A DNA stretch of 64,000 nucleotides from Vineibacter terrae (GCF_008039615.1 NZ_VDUZ01000001.1:1-64000); one strand, 5' to 3'; counted from the first letter of the stretch, positions 53,627 to 63,611 are shown. Program-made: numbers and translations. Notes: generated by a model from the letters alone, not told the origin.

Positions 53627-54796
53627 ATGATTCGTGTCGGCCTTGCGCTTGCAGCGCTTGCGGTATGCGCTGCGCCGGCCCTGGCGCAGCCGGCGCCGCG
53701 CGTCGTGACGGACCTGGCCCTGCCGGTAGCCGAGGGCTACACGTTCGATCCCATCCCGTCCCCCGGGCGGCTCGCGGTCGGCCGCGACGGCGGCTTCTAT
53801 GTGCTGCTGCACATGTTCAAGCGGGTGGCGGACGCCGCCGACTCGGCGCGCGAGGAGCAGGTCGACCTCCTCGCCGTGGCGCCGGCCGGCACCGTGACCC
53901 GCCGCCGCACGTTGCCGGTCCAGGAGGTCGTCGGGTCGAGCCGGTTCGATCTCAATGCGCTGGGCGTGGTGGCGGCGCGGTCGGGCGACCTCGCCGTGTT
54001 CATGAGCACCACTGATCCGGCCGGGCGTTCCAGCGCCCGCCTCCTGCGCCTGGACCCGGATTTCAACCTGAAGAAGGCGGCCCCTGTCGGCCCGCCGACA
54101 CGGCACGACGATCCGGGATCGTTCTACGTCGTCGAGACCTACCTGCCGACACCGGACAACGCCGTGCTGCTGGCAGGTGGCTGGGGCCTGGGCCCGGTCG
54201 CATGGTGGATGGGCAAGCTCAGCCTCGACGGCGTGCGCCTGTGGCAGGCCGGGCCAGGTGCCGGCTTCCCGGAGCGCGTCGCGACCATCGCGCCGCGGCC
54301 GGACGGGACATGGCTGAGCGTGGCTGTCGAGATGCACGGTGTCGGACGCGGCACGGGCTGGTACATCCGCCGTCACGCCACCGACGGCCGGCCGCTCGCC
54401 CGGCTGACGCTGGCGCAACCGGACGACGCCGTGGTGGCGGTCCTGCGCGAGGGCTGCATGCTCATCGTCAACGCCAATCCCGACAGCCGGCGGAAGGCGG
54501 AGATGGTGCTGGTCGATGACCGCGGCCGGGTCGCGCGGCGGATGCCGTGGCCCTATCCGCGGACATCGTCGGTGACCGCCAACGGCGCGGGCATCGCGGC
54601 GGTCGTGTCGGATAGCGATGCCACGGACGCGCCGACCTGGCTGGTGCGTGCCGATGCGAAGGGCACCATCATCTGGCGTCAAGGCCCGATGAGCGTCGAC
54701 GAGATGACGAGCCTGCCCGACGGCCGCATCGCCGCGCTCGCGCATCCCGGGCAGGCCGACGCGCCGCCGCATCTCGTGGTGTACGCCGATCCATGA
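53627..54796 (+). CDS. Secreted protein, first of three tandem paralogues
   Basis: 389 aa. Signal peptide (GLALAALAVCAAPALAQ). The mature part has repeated beta-strand units (VGRDGGFYVLLHMFK, PDNAVLLAGGWGLGP, DGTWLSVAVEMHG, TWLVRADAKGTIIWRQGP), most like a beta-propeller. Shared family marks with the next two genes: QPAPRVV-DLALPVAEG near the start and LVVYADP at the end. No enzyme motif is recognised. The stop overlaps the next ATG. Confidence 0.78.
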   Translation: MIRVGLALAALAVCAAPALAQPAPRVVTDLALPVAEGYTFDPIPSPGRLAVGRDGGFYVLLHMFKRVADAADSAREEQVDLLAVAPAGTVTRRRTLPVQEVVGSSRFDLNALGVVAARSGDLAVFMSTTDPAGRSSARLLRLDPDFNLKKAAPVGPPTRHDDPGSFYVVETYLPTPDNAVLLAGGWGLGPVAWWMGKLSLDGVRLWQAGPGAGFPERVATIAPRPDGTWLSVAVEMHGVGRGTGWYIRRHATDGRPLARLTLAQPDDAVVAVLREGCMLIVNANPDSRRKAEMVLVDDRGRVARRMPWPYPRTSSVTANGAGIAAVVSDSDATDAPTWLVRADAKGTIIWRQGPMSVDEMTSLPDGRIAALAHPGQADAPPHLVVYADP

Positions 54797-56016
54797 TGCC
54801 GACGATCAATCGTGGCGCATCCCGGGGCGCGGGGGTGCGCATCGTTGCTGCGGCGATCATTGCCGCCTGGTCCGGCATCGCGCAGGCCCAGCCGGCGCCG
54901 CGCGTCGTGCTGGACGTGGCCCTGCCGGTCGCCGAGGGCTTCACGGTCGACCCCTACCCGTCCGTCGGACGGCTGGCGATCGGCCGCGACGATGTCCAGT
55001 ACGTGCTGCTGCATACGTTCAAGCCGGCGCCGGACACGTCCCGCCCCGCGCTCGAGGCGCGGATCGACCTGCTCGCCCTGGCCGCCGACGGTGACGTGAC
55101 GCAGCGCCGCGTGCTGCCGGTCCAGCCCAAGATCGGGCCCAAAGGCTTCGACCTCCAGACGCTGGGCGTCGTGGCGGCGCGGTCCGGCGATCTCGCCGTC
55201 CTCGTCGGCGGCATCGATCCGAAGGCGGCCCAGCGGCGCACGGCCACCACCCTGCTGCGGCTGGCCCGCGACCTCAAGCTGAAGAAGACGACCCGTATCG
55301 GCCCGCCCGACAGCGTGCGCGGCCGCGACGACCGCGAGGCCTTCTACGGCGTCGAGGTCTACCTGCCGACGACCGACAACGCCATCATGCTGGGCGGCGG
55401 CTTCGGTCCCGGCCCGCAATCCTGGTGGATGGGCAAGTTCAACCTCGACGGCAAGCGGCTGTGGCAGGCCGGGCCGGGCCGCGGCGCGCCCGAGCGCGTG
55501 CCGGCGATCGCGCAGCGGCGCGACGGCACCTGGGTGAGCCTGGTGGTCGAGATGCGGCCCGACAAGAGCGGCACCGACTGGTTCATCCGCCGCAATGCCG
55601 CCAAGGGCAAGTCGCTGGCGCGCACGCGCCTGCCGCAGCCCTACGATTCGGCGGCCGCCATCCTGCGCGACGGCAGCGTGCTGATCAGCGACGCGCATCC
55701 GGACGGCACGCAGAAGGCCGAGATGGCGTTCTACGACGATGGCGGGCGCCTGCAGCGCCGCGCGCCCTGGCCCTATCCCCGGACCTGGCTGCTCATCGCC
55801 CATGGCGAGGGCGTCGCCGCCGTCGTCTCCGAGACGACCGCGCCCGACGCCCCGACCTGGCTGGTGCGCGCCGATGCCCAGGGCACCATCCTCTGGCGCC
55901 AGGGCCCGATACGGGTCGACGAGATCGTGCGCCTGTCCGACAGCCGGCTCGCCGCCCTGGTCCGTCCCGACAGGGCGGCACAGTCGCTGCGGCTCGTGCA
56001 CTACGCCGACCCTTAG
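54793..56016 (+). CDS. Secreted protein, second tandem paralogue
   Basis: 407 aa, colinear with the first paralogue over its whole length: signal peptide (IVAAAIIAAWSGIAQA), QPAPRVVLDVALPVAEGF, WWMGKFNLDGKRLWQAGPG, TWLVRADAQGTILWRQGP, LRLVHYADP. ATGA overlap with the upstream gene indicates coupled translation. Beta-propeller-like, periplasmic, function unknown. Clear duplication of the first gene, with moderate divergence. Confidence 0.8.
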   Translation: MMPTINRGASRGAGVRIVAAAIIAAWSGIAQAQPAPRVVLDVALPVAEGFTVDPYPSVGRLAIGRDDVQYVLLHTFKPAPDTSRPALEARIDLLALAADGDVTQRRVLPVQPKIGPKGFDLQTLGVVAARSGDLAVLVGGIDPKAAQRRTATTLLRLARDLKLKKTTRIGPPDSVRGRDDREAFYGVEVYLPTTDNAIMLGGGFGPGPQSWWMGKFNLDGKRLWQAGPGRGAPERVPAIAQRRDGTWVSLVVEMRPDKSGTDWFIRRNAAKGKSLARTRLPQPYDSAAAILRDGSVLISDAHPDGTQKAEMAFYDDGGRLQRRAPWPYPRTWLLIAHGEGVAAVVSETTAPDAPTWLVRADAQGTILWRQGPIRVDEIVRLSDSRLAALVRPDRAAQSLRLVHYADP

Positions 56017-56134
56017 CGCTTCCAGGCCCGCGCTGCGAGGCTTGCAATGACGGCGGCCCCGAACTGAGATTGAAGCGTGGTCCGCTGCGTTCGGGATGAC
56101 TGACGTGCGCGCTTCATCGGATCGTGCTCCCGCG

Positions 56135-56473
56135 ATGCGCCGGCGGACGCTGATCGGCATCGGCGGCGCCCTCGTGATCGGCGCGCGCACGGCCGCGGCG
56201 CAGGCCCAGCCGGCGCCGCGCATGACGCTCGATGTCGCTCTGCCGCCGGCGACGGGCTTTGCGTTCAATCACGCCGCGCCGGGCGCGCGGCTCGAAGCAT
56301 CGGCGGACATACGCCGCGTGGTGCGCGCCGATGCGCTGGGGGCGATCCGCTGGCACAGCGCCACGGCCGACGTCACCGACATCGCGCCGACGCCCGATGG
56401 CCAGCTCGCCGCCCTGGCGCGCTCCGGCAAGGACGGCGAGACGCTGCGGCTGGTGCGCTACGCGGATCCGTGA
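56135..56473 (+). CDS. Short third paralogue with internal deletion
   Basis: 112 aa. Tat-like signal (MRRRTLIGIGGALVIGA), then AQPAPRMTLDVALPPATGFAF (the family's N-terminal block) and, after about 20 residues, VRADALGAIRWHSATADVTDI ... LRLVRYADP (its C-terminal block). The middle ~260 residues present in the first two paralogues are missing. The frame stays open, so it may still be expressed as a mini-protein. Repeats begin immediately after its stop. An ATG at 56096 would add 13 residues. Confidence 0.65.
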   Translation: MRRRTLIGIGGALVIGARTAAAQAQPAPRMTLDVALPPATGFAFNHAAPGARLEASADIRRVVRADALGAIRWHSATADVTDIAPTPDGQLAALARSGKDGETLRLVRYADP

Positions 56474-56477
56474 TCTT

Positions 56478-56617
56478 CACCTCTCCCGCAAGCGGGAGAG
56501 GTCGGCGCGCGCAGCGCGACGGGTGAGGGCTTCACGCACGACACCTCGTCCCTGCGCCCTCACCTTCCCATCGCTTCGCGATGGGCCCCTTCCTCTCCCG
56601 CGTGCGGGAGAGGAGAT
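56478..56617. repeat. CTCTCCCGC-family repeat, first tandem copy
   Basis: Same family as 785-935. Directly follows the third paralogue's end GCGGATCCGTGA (56462-56473). Confidence 0.88.
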
Positions 56618-56649
56618 AAGCCAGCGCCTTGCGGATCCGTGAACGCCTT

Positions 56650-56794
56650 CACCTCTCCCGCTCGCGGGAGAGGTCGACGGGTGCGCAGCACCCGGCGGGT
56701 GAGGGGCCAAGGACGAGGCACCTTGTCCGTTGGCCCTCACCTTCCCATCGCTTCGCGATGGGCCCCTTCCTCTCCCGCGTGCGGGAGAGGAGAT
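56650..56794. repeat. CTCTCCCGC-family repeat, second tandem copy
   Basis: Preceded by a second GCGGATCCGTGA at 56631-56642, 169 bp after the first. The unit (gene end plus repeat) was therefore duplicated in tandem. Confidence 0.88.
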
Positions 56795-56797
56795 CAG

Positions 56798-58249
56798 CTA
56801 CGCGTCCAGCGCCTTCTTCAGGATGTCGTTGACGGCCTTGGGATTGGCCTTGCCGCCGGTCGACTTCATCACCTGGCCGACGAACCAGCCGAACATCGAG
56901 GGCTTGGCCTTGTAGGCCGCGACCTTGTCCGGATTGGCCTCGACCACGGCCCTGACCGCGGCCTCGATGGCGCCGGTGTCCGTGACCTGCTTCAGGCCGC
57001 GCTCCTCGACCAGCGCCGCCGGATCCTTGCCGGTCTCCTCCATCGCCACGAACAGGTCCTTGGCGATGCGGCCGGAGATCGTGCCGTCGGCGATCAGGTC
57101 GAGCAGCCTGCCCAGATGTGCGGCGCTGACCGGGCTCTGGCCGATCGCCACGCCGCGGCGGTTGAGCATGGCGAAGAAATCGCCCGTCACCCAGTTCGCC
57201 GCCTGCTTGGCGTCGCGGCCCTTGGCCACGGACTCGAAGAACAGCGCCGTCTCCTGCTCCGCCACCAGCACGCCGGCGTCGTACACCGACAGGCCATAGT
57301 CCTTCACGAAGCGCGCCTTCTTGGCGTCGGGCAGCTCCGGCAGCTCGGCCCGCCAGCGCGCCACATCCTCTTCCTTCAGCACCAGCGGCAGCAGGTCCGG
57401 GTCGGGGAAGTAGCGGTAGTCGTGCGCATCCTCCTTGGAGCGCATCGAGCGCGTCTCGCCCTTGCCGGGATCGAACAGCCGTGTCTCCTGCGTGATCGTG
57501 CCGCCGCCCTCGATGATCTCGATCTGGCGGCGCGCCTCGTGCTCGATCGCCTGGCGCACGAAGCGGATCGAGTTCACGTTCTTGATCTCGCAGCGCGTGC
57601 CATACGCGGACGTGCCGGCCCTGCGCACCGACACGTTGACGTCGCAGCGCATGGAGCCTTCCTCCATGTTGCCGTCGCAGGTGCCGAGATAGCGCAGGAT
57701 CGAGCGCAGCTTGGTGAGGTAGGCCGCCGCCTCGTCCGACGAGCGCAGATCGGGCCTGGACACGATCTCCATCAGCGCCACGCCCGAGCGGTTGAGGTCG
57801 ACATAGCTCTGCGTCGGGTGCTGGTCGTGCAGCAGCTTGGCGGCGTCCTGCTCCAGGTGCAGCCGCTCGATGCCGATGGTCTTGGTGGCGCCGTCCTTGA
57901 GCTCGATCTCGACCGCGCCCTCGCCCACGACCGGGTCCTTGTACTGCGAGATCTGGTAGCCCGCCGGCAGGTCGGCGTAGAAGTAGTTCTTGCGGTCGAA
58001 CACCGAGCGCAGGTTGATCTTGGCGTTCAGCCCCAGCCCGGTGCGCACGGCCTGGGCCACGCAATGCGCGTTGATCACCGGCAGCATGCCGGGCATGGCG
58101 GCGTCGACCAGCGACACCTGGGTGTTGGGATCGGCGCCGAAGGTCGTCGGCGCGCCCGAGAACAGCTTGGCCTGGGACACGACCTGGGCATGGACCTCAA
58201 GGCCCATCACGATCTCCCAGTCGCCCGTTTCGCCCTTGATCAAAGACAT
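56798..58249 (-). CDS. gatB: Aspartyl/glutamyl-tRNA amidotransferase subunit B
   Basis: 483 aa, full length. Opens [27 protein letters not shown] and contains [11 protein letters not shown], the signature [26 protein letters not shown] and [13 protein letters not shown]. The YqeY-like C-terminal domain starts near residue 325. Partner of gatA and gatC; the complex converts misacylated Glu-tRNA(Gln) or Asp-tRNA(Asn) to Gln- or Asn-tRNA. It lies 2.5 kb from gatA, separated by a nucleosidase and a methyltransferase gene instead of adjacent to it. Confidence 0.97.
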   Translation of the reverse strand: MSLIKGETGDWEIVMGLEVHAQVVSQAKLFSGAPTTFGADPNTQVSLVDAAMPGMLPVINAHCVAQAVRTGLGLNAKINLRSVFDRKNYFYADLPAGYQISQYKDPVVGEGAVEIELKDGATKTIGIERLHLEQDAAKLLHDQHPTQSYVDLNRSGVALMEIVSRPDLRSSDEAAAYLTKLRSILRYLGTCDGNMEEGSMRCDVNVSVRRAGTSAYGTRCEIKNVNSIRFVRQAIEHEARRQIEIIEGGGTITQETRLFDPGKGETRSMRSKEDAHDYRYFPDPDLLPLVLKEEDVARWRAELPELPDAKKARFVKDYGLSVYDAGVLVAEQETALFFESVAKGRDAKQAANWVTGDFFAMLNRRGVAIGQSPVSAAHLGRLLDLIADGTISGRIAKDLFVAMEETGKDPAALVEERGLKQVTDTGAIEAAVRAVVEANPDKVAAYKAKPSMFGWFVGQVMKSTGGKANPKAVNDILKKALDA

Positions 58250-58309
58250 GATTCGCCCGGTGGAAAGCGCATGATATCTGGTACTTAGGGCTTATGGACG
58301 ACAATGTCT

Positions 58310-58440
58310 ATTCCCTCCCCCAGCTTCGCTGGGGGAGGTGGCCGAAGGCCGGAGGGGGAGCCCACGTGGTCTCAGTTGCATAAACCACGTCGGCTCCCCT
58401 CCGCCCCTTCGGGGCACCTCCCCACTGCGTGGGGAGGAAT
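58310..58440. repeat. Second type of intergenic inverted repeat
   Basis: CCCTCCCCCAGCTTCGCTGGGGGAGGTGGCC at left is mirrored by GGGGCACCTCCCCACTGCGTGGGGAGG at right, with CCACGTGG / CCACGT inside. It fills the gap between gatB and the nucleosidase. Confidence 0.85.
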
Positions 58441-59347
58441 TTAACGCGGTGGCGTCCACAAGGTCAGGAACCGCTGCACGACGGCCGCGGAGTTGTCCGA
58501 CGCCAGCCGGAAGAAGGTGCGCAGCTCGTTGGCGCCCTCGCCGCCGCCGGCCAGGTCCGACAGGCTGCGGAAGGCGATGAACGGCACGCCATTGGCGTAG
58601 GCCACCATCGCGACGGCGGCGCTTTCCATGTCCAGCACCTGGGCCTGGAGGGTGGCGGACACATATTGGCGGAAGGCTGCATTATCGACGAATGCCTGCC
58701 CCGACACGCCGTTGCCGCCGACCACCAGCCGCGGCGCATGGCTGAGGCAGGCGTCATCCGCAGCGCAGCGCTTGAGGTCGACGGCGCCGATCTTGCCGGC
58801 CGCCGCCAGCATGCCGGCGTCGGCCTCGAACCAGAAGCGCTTCTCGGCGCCGCCCCTGGCGCTGCGCACGCCGACATCCATGGGGAAGATCATGCCGTGA
58901 TTGGGATACGATGTCTTGATCCACGGCGGCGGCTGGAAGCGGCCGTCGGCCTCGCGCGCGAACACCGCCTCCAGGTATTGCCCCCAGCGTCCGGCCACGA
59001 CCACGTCAGCGACGCGCAGCGCCGGATCGACGCCGCCGGCGATGCCGCTGACCACGATCGCGCTCACATCGAAGCGATCGAGCACGAGCTGGGACGTCAT
59101 GGCGGCGTTCACCATGCTGATGCCGATCAGGAACAGCACCACCTTGCGGCCGGCGAGCGTGCCGGTGACGATCTCCACGCCGTTCACGTGATGGCTGCGG
59201 GCGTCGCCGACGGCCGCCTTCAACGCCACCCATTCCGGCTCGTAGGCCGAGATCACCGCGACGCGCGGCTCGGGATCGAGCCGGTCGGCGGCGCGCCGCT
59301 CCCAGCAGCGCCAGCACAACGCACGCCGCGGCCGTCAATGCGCGCAT
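58441..59347 (-). pseudogene. Exported nucleosidase (MTA/SAH nucleosidase-like), apparent frameshift after signal peptide
   Basis: The enzyme body reads in one frame from about 59290 to 58441: RVAVISAYEPEWVALKAAV, IVVSGIAGGVDPALRVADVVVAG, VLDMESAAVAMVAYANGVPFIAFRSLSDLA. This is the PNP/UDP phosphorylase superfamily with the ME-A/S-D motif of nucleosidases. A classical signal peptide (MRALTAAACVVLALLGAA) begins at ATG 59347 in another frame and reads straight into the enzyme if one shift is allowed within GCGGCGCGCCGCC near 59290. In the enzyme's own frame the only start is TTG 59319 with a poor N terminus. Could be sequencing error or a real inactivation. Confidence 0.75.
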
Positions 59348-59671
59348 GGTTCAGACCTCCGACTGCAGCCTGTTGTGGCACGCAAAATGCAGCGTCACGA
59401 AACAGTGACGTGCATCGCGCGTTGCGCTCATGCCCATGAGACAAGCCTGTGACCGACTGCAAGCAACGTCAGTGCCGATCGATCAGATCAACGTCACCAT
59501 CCTGAGCCGCCGATGTCACGACCGCGTCATGGCTGCGCGCTACGCAGCGCGCATCGCACCGCAGCAACGAGGACGGCCACATATCTGCATGCGCCTCGCA
59601 GCGCAGCGCCCCACTCTGGCCACACTGAGATTGCTTCGTAGCACCCGGCATCACGTAGGAGGAACGCGATC

Positions 59672-60577
59672 GTGCCCAAAGACTCCCCCCTCTTCCTCAC
59701 CAACACCGCCAAGACCTGCCTCAAGCACACCTATCTCCAGAACGACCCGCGCGCGACAATGCGCACGCTGGGCGGATTGGACTATGTGCTGGCCAATGTC
59801 GCAGCGCCCATCTTCCGCCAGCTCATCGCCGCCCACGCCTCCTATGCCGGCCGCGCCCTGCAGGTGCTCGATCTCGGCTGCGCCTACGGGACCGGCACGG
59901 CGCTGCTGCGCTTTCCCGTGACCTTCGCCACCCTGCAGGCGCGCTACACCGCGCGCGAGATGCAGGCGCTGGACGCGGTCGAGCTGGAAGAGCTCGACCG
60001 GCTCTACTACGCCGCCTGGCCGCGCGACGGGCATCGCTATGTCGGTGTCGATGCGCGTGAGGCAGCCGTCTCGTACGCCCATCGCGTCGGCACGGTCGAC
60101 AGCGGCATCGCCGCCGACCTGGAGCGCGCCGAGGCCGACGATGCGCTCGCGGCCGAGATCCTGCGCACCGATATCGTGGTCGCCACCGGCCGCATCGGCG
60201 TGCGCACCGCCATGCGCATCGCCCATGCGGCGCGGCGCGACGATCCGCCATGGATCGCGACCTTCATGAACCGCACCTCGCCGGGCGACGAGCTGGCCGC
60301 GGCGCTGGCGCCGCTCGGCCTGGTCACCGAACGCTTCGACGGCGGCAGCTTTGCCCAGCGCCGCTTCGAAAGCGCCGCCGAGCGCGACCGGGCGCTGTCG
60401 GTGCTGCAGAGCCGCGGCATCGATCCCGCCGGCAAGGAGGCCGACGGCTGGCTGCATGCCGACCTCTACGTCGCCCGTCCGGCCGCGATCGCCGAGTCGA
60501 TCCCGCTGCACCGCATGGTCTCGATCGCCGGCGGCGCCTGCGGCCCGCGGCCGTGGCGCCTGCCGCGACGGGCGTAA
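59672..60577 (+). CDS. Class I SAM-dependent methyltransferase-like protein
   Basis: 301 aa from GTG 59672, which has a perfect AGGAGG ribosome binding site. Motif I is LQVLDLGCAYGTGTALLRF near residue 64. The N-terminal helical part (LTNTAKTCLKHTYLQNDPRATMRTL) and the C-terminal half (IATFMNRTSPGDELAAALAPLGL, then GWLHADLYVARP) are not diagnostic. An acceptor cannot be assigned. The acidic loop that normally binds the SAM ribose is VGVDAREAAVSYA near 128. Stands between the nucleosidase and gatA. Confidence 0.75.
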   Translation: MPKDSPLFLTNTAKTCLKHTYLQNDPRATMRTLGGLDYVLANVAAPIFRQLIAAHASYAGRALQVLDLGCAYGTGTALLRFPVTFATLQARYTAREMQALDAVELEELDRLYYAAWPRDGHRYVGVDAREAAVSYAHRVGTVDSGIAADLERAEADDALAAEILRTDIVVATGRIGVRTAMRIAHAARRDDPPWIATFMNRTSPGDELAAALAPLGLVTERFDGGSFAQRRFESAAERDRALSVLQSRGIDPAGKEADGWLHADLYVARPAAIAESIPLHRMVSIAGGACGPRPWRLPRRA

Positions 60578-60606
60578 GATGCGGAGCCTCGGGTGAAGCA
60601 ATGACT

Positions 60607-60691
60607 GTCATCCCGAGCACAGCGAGGGATCTCCTGCGAGCGACGCACGGTGCGCCATTCGCGGGAGATCGCTCGCTGTGCTCGGGATGAC
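60607..60691. repeat. Dispersed palindromic repeat (common family)
   Basis: GTCATCCCGAGCA to TGCTCGGGATGAC; the base change in one arm is matched by a complementary change in the other. It lies just past gatA's stop. Confidence 0.9.
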
Positions 60692-60702
60692 GGATTGCAG
60701 GC

Positions 60703-62172
60703 CTAGAACCCCGCCGGGCGGGCGCTGAAGGCGGCCGCCTGCTCCAGCGCCGAGGCGGCGCGCAGCATCGTCTCCTCGTCGAAGGCGCGGCCGATGAGCT
60801 GCAGGCCCAGCGGCAGGCCGTCACCGTCCAGCCCGGCCGGCACCGAGATGCCGGGCAGGCCGGCCATCGAGGTCGGCACGGTAAAGACGTCGTTGAGGTA
60901 CATCGTCACCGGGTCGTCCATCTTGTCGCCGGCGGCGAAGGCGGCGGTCGGCGCCGTCGGCGTCAGGATCACGTCGCACTGCGCAAAGGCCTGCTTGAAG
61001 TCGCGCGCGATCAGCGCCCGCACCTGCTGCGCCTTCTTGTAGTAGGCATCGTAGTAGCCGGCCGACAGCACATAGGTGCCGATCAGCACGCGGCGGCGCA
61101 CCTCGGCGCCGAAGCCGGCGGCACGGGTGTTGTCGTACATCTCGGCCAGGTCCTTGCCCGGGACCCGCAGGCCGAAGCGCACGCCGTCATAGCGCGCCAG
61201 GTTGGACGAGCACTCCGCCGGCGCGATGATGTAGTAGGTCGCGAGCGCGTGCTTCGTGTGCGGCAGCGACACGTCGATGGGCACGGCGCCTGCCGCCTTC
61301 AGCATCTCGATGCCCGTCTGCCACAGCGCGTCGATCTCCGCCGACATGCCCTCGACGCGGTACTCGCGCGGGATCCCGACCTTGAGCCCGCGCACGTCGC
61401 CGCCGCAGGCGGCGGCGAAGTCGGGCACCGGCAGCGGCGCTGACGTCGAGTCCTTGGGGTCGTGGCCGGCCATGGCCTGCAGCAGCAGCGCCGCGTCCTT
61501 CACCGTGCGCGCGAAGGGCCCGGCCTGGTCGAGCGAGCTGGCGAAGGCCACGGTGCCCCAGCGCGAGCAGCGGCCGTAGGTCGGCTTCAGGCCCACGATG
61601 CCGCAGAAGCTGGCGGGCTGGCGGATCGAGCCGCCGGTGTCGGTGCCGGTGGCGCCCGGCGCCAGCAAGGCCGCCACCGCCGCCGCCGAGCCGCCCGAGC
61701 TGCCGCCGGGCACGAGCTTGCGGTTGTCGCCCCGCCGCTTCCACGGGTTCTCGACGCCGCCGAAATAGCTGGTCATGTTCGACGAGCCCATCGCGAACTC
61801 GTCGAGGTTGGTCTTGCCCAGCATCACCGCGCCCGCCTTCCACAGATTGGCGGTGACGGTCGATTCGTAGGCCGGCGTGAAGCCGTCGAGGATGTGCGAC
61901 CCAGCCGTGGTGCGCACGCCCTCGGTGCAGAACAGGTCCTTGATGGCCAGCGGCACGCCCTCGAGCACGCCCGCCTCGCCCTTGGCCCGGCGCGCGTCGG
62001 ACGCCCTGGCCATCTCGACGGCGCGCTCCGGCGTCTCGGTGATGAAGGCGTTCAGCCGGCGGTGTGTCTCCATCCGGCCGATGAACGCTTCGGCCAGCGC
62101 CTGGGCCGTGGTCTCGCCCCTGGCAAGGGCGGTGCGCATGTCGGCAATGGTGAGGTCGGCTAGGTCGGCCAT
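60703..62172 (-). CDS. gatA: Aspartyl/glutamyl-tRNA amidotransferase subunit A
   Basis: 489 aa, full length. Amidase-signature triad: Lys in [13 protein letters not shown] near residue 80, cis-Ser in [13 protein letters not shown] near 155, nucleophile Ser in [12 protein letters not shown] near 180. GatA-specific blocks include [14 protein letters not shown] and [17 protein letters not shown]. It releases ammonia from glutamine for the transamidation done by GatB. Follows gatC by three bases on the same strand. Confidence 0.97.
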   Translation of the reverse strand: MADLADLTIADMRTALARGETTAQALAEAFIGRMETHRRLNAFITETPERAVEMARASDARRAKGEAGVLEGVPLAIKDLFCTEGVRTTAGSHILDGFTPAYESTVTANLWKAGAVMLGKTNLDEFAMGSSNMTSYFGGVENPWKRRGDNRKLVPGGSSGGSAAAVAALLAPGATGTDTGGSIRQPASFCGIVGLKPTYGRCSRWGTVAFASSLDQAGPFARTVKDAALLLQAMAGHDPKDSTSAPLPVPDFAAACGGDVRGLKVGIPREYRVEGMSAEIDALWQTGIEMLKAAGAVPIDVSLPHTKHALATYYIIAPAECSSNLARYDGVRFGLRVPGKDLAEMYDNTRAAGFGAEVRRRVLIGTYVLSAGYYDAYYKKAQQVRALIARDFKQAFAQCDVILTPTAPTAAFAAGDKMDDPVTMYLNDVFTVPTSMAGLPGISVPAGLDGDGLPLGLQLIGRAFDEETMLRAASALEQAAAFSARPAGF

Positions 62173-62175
62173 CGA

Positions 62176-62493
62176 CTACTCCACGACCTTGGGCACGGTG
62201 AAGAAGCCACCGGCGTTGGGGTCGGCAGGCTCGAGATAGACCGCGCCGCCCGGGGCATTGGCCAGCACCTTGGCGGCGATGCCGCCATCGCTCACCACGT
62301 CCTCGCGCATGGGCAGGGTGACATCCGAGACGCTGGACAAGGGCTCGACACCCTGCGTGTCCACCTCGTTGAGCTGCTCGATCCAGGTCAGGATGCCGGA
62401 AAGCTCCCTGGCAAGCTGCGGCCGGTCCGCATCCGGCACCCTCAGCCGCGCCAGGCGGGCGATCTTGGCCACGGTATCGACGTCGATCGACAT
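62176..62493 (-). CDS. gatC: Aspartyl/glutamyl-tRNA amidotransferase subunit C
   Basis: 105 aa. MSIDVDTVAKIARLARLRV, GILTWIEQLNEVDTQGVEPLSSV, MREDVVSDGGIAAKVLANAP and FFTVPKVVE follow GatC throughout. Stabilises the GatA-GatB interface. ATG 62493 fits the family start; longer frame rejected. Operon gatC-gatA; gatB is separate. Confidence 0.95.
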   Translation of the reverse strand: MSIDVDTVAKIARLARLRVPDADRPQLARELSGILTWIEQLNEVDTQGVEPLSSVSDVTLPMREDVVSDGGIAAKVLANAPGGAVYLEPADPNAGGFFTVPKVVE

Positions 62494-62819
62494 GAACAGA
62501 CTCCAACGAGACGCGCGCCGGCTGCGCACCGGGCGGCCGACGAACCGGGCATGCACCTACCCGGTTTTGCGACGCGGCGGCAAGGTCGGCGTGCGCCTCA
62601 AGCACATCCTTGAAATGACGGCCTGCGGAAATATTAATGTGTTTCAAATAGTTATTGATAGAAATTCAATCTACTTTGCTGCATTGATCCACAATGGTGC
62701 TCCGGCGGCACCGGCTCGCATTTCGGGTCAAGAACCGCCCCGGGAGGGCCAGGTGACGCGGCGGCCGCCAGCACGTAACGTGAGGCACCCGCAACACAGG
62801 CACGGAGGCATCGCGCAGC
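62494..62819. other. Divergent intergenic region upstream of gatC
   Basis: About 330 bp between divergent genes. A locally AT-rich block at 62625-62690 (AATATTAATGTGTTTC, ATAGTTATTGATAGAAATTC) is probable promoter DNA for gatCA. No precise boxes assigned and no gene seen. Confidence 0.5.
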
Positions 62820-63611
62820 ATGCAGCGCAGCGTCGTGATGATCCACGGCATGTGGGGCACCCCTCATGTCTGGCGGCACTGGCGGGCCTTCCTGGAAGCC
62901 CGAGGCTGGCAGGTGTCGACGCCGGCCCTGCGCCACCACGATGCGCCGCCGTTCGCGCCGCCACCCGGCCTGGGCACCACCTCGCTGCTCGACTACGCCG
63001 ACGACCTGCAGGCCGAGATCGCACGCATGCCGGCGAAGCCGGTCGTCATCGGCCATTCCATGGGCGGGCTGCTGGCCCAGATCCTGGCGGCGCGGCAATC
63101 CTGCGCCGCCGCCGTGCTGCTCTGCCCGGCGCCGCCGGCCGGCGTCTTCGCGCTGCACCCGTCGGCGATGCGCGCCTTCCTGCGCATCCAGCGGCGCTGG
63201 GGCTGGTGGAAATTGCCGCACCGCGCGACGTACAAGGAGGCCATGTACGGCTCCTTCAATACCTGCACCGACCGTATCGCCTGTGGTCACGACTATGCGC
63301 GCTTCGTGCACGAGTCCGGCCGCGTGCTGGTCGAGATCGGCCTGCCCTTCCTCGACCGCAGCCATGCCGCCACGGTCGACCCGGCCGCCGTCACCTGCCC
63401 CATGCTGGTGATCGGCGCCGACAAGGATCGCCTGACGCCAGGTGCCGTGGTGCGCCGGGTGGCGCAGCGCTACGCGCCCGTGGCCGAGCACCGCGAGTTC
63501 GCCGGCCATGGCCACTGGGTGGTCGGCCAGCCCGGCTGGCAGGACATCGCGACATTCGCCGCCGACTGGCTGGAGCGCCACCTGCCTGCGGCCGACACGG
63601 CGAGCGCATGA
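62820..63611 (+). CDS. Alpha/beta hydrolase
   Basis: 263 aa. HGMWGTPHVW for the oxyanion loop, nucleophile elbow GHSMGG near residue 78, acid in LVIGADKDRLTPG near 200, and His in GHGHWVVGQPGW near 229. Compact single-domain lipase/esterase fold; substrate unknown. No signal peptide. Overlaps the start of ruvX (ATGA), so both are likely cotranscribed. Confidence 0.9.
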   Translation: MQRSVVMIHGMWGTPHVWRHWRAFLEARGWQVSTPALRHHDAPPFAPPPGLGTTSLLDYADDLQAEIARMPAKPVVIGHSMGGLLAQILAARQSCAAAVLLCPAPPAGVFALHPSAMRAFLRIQRRWGWWKLPHRATYKEAMYGSFNTCTDRIACGHDYARFVHESGRVLVEIGLPFLDRSHAATVDPAAVTCPMLVIGADKDRLTPGAVVRRVAQRYAPVAEHREFAGHGHWVVGQPGWQDIATFAADWLERHLPAADTASA

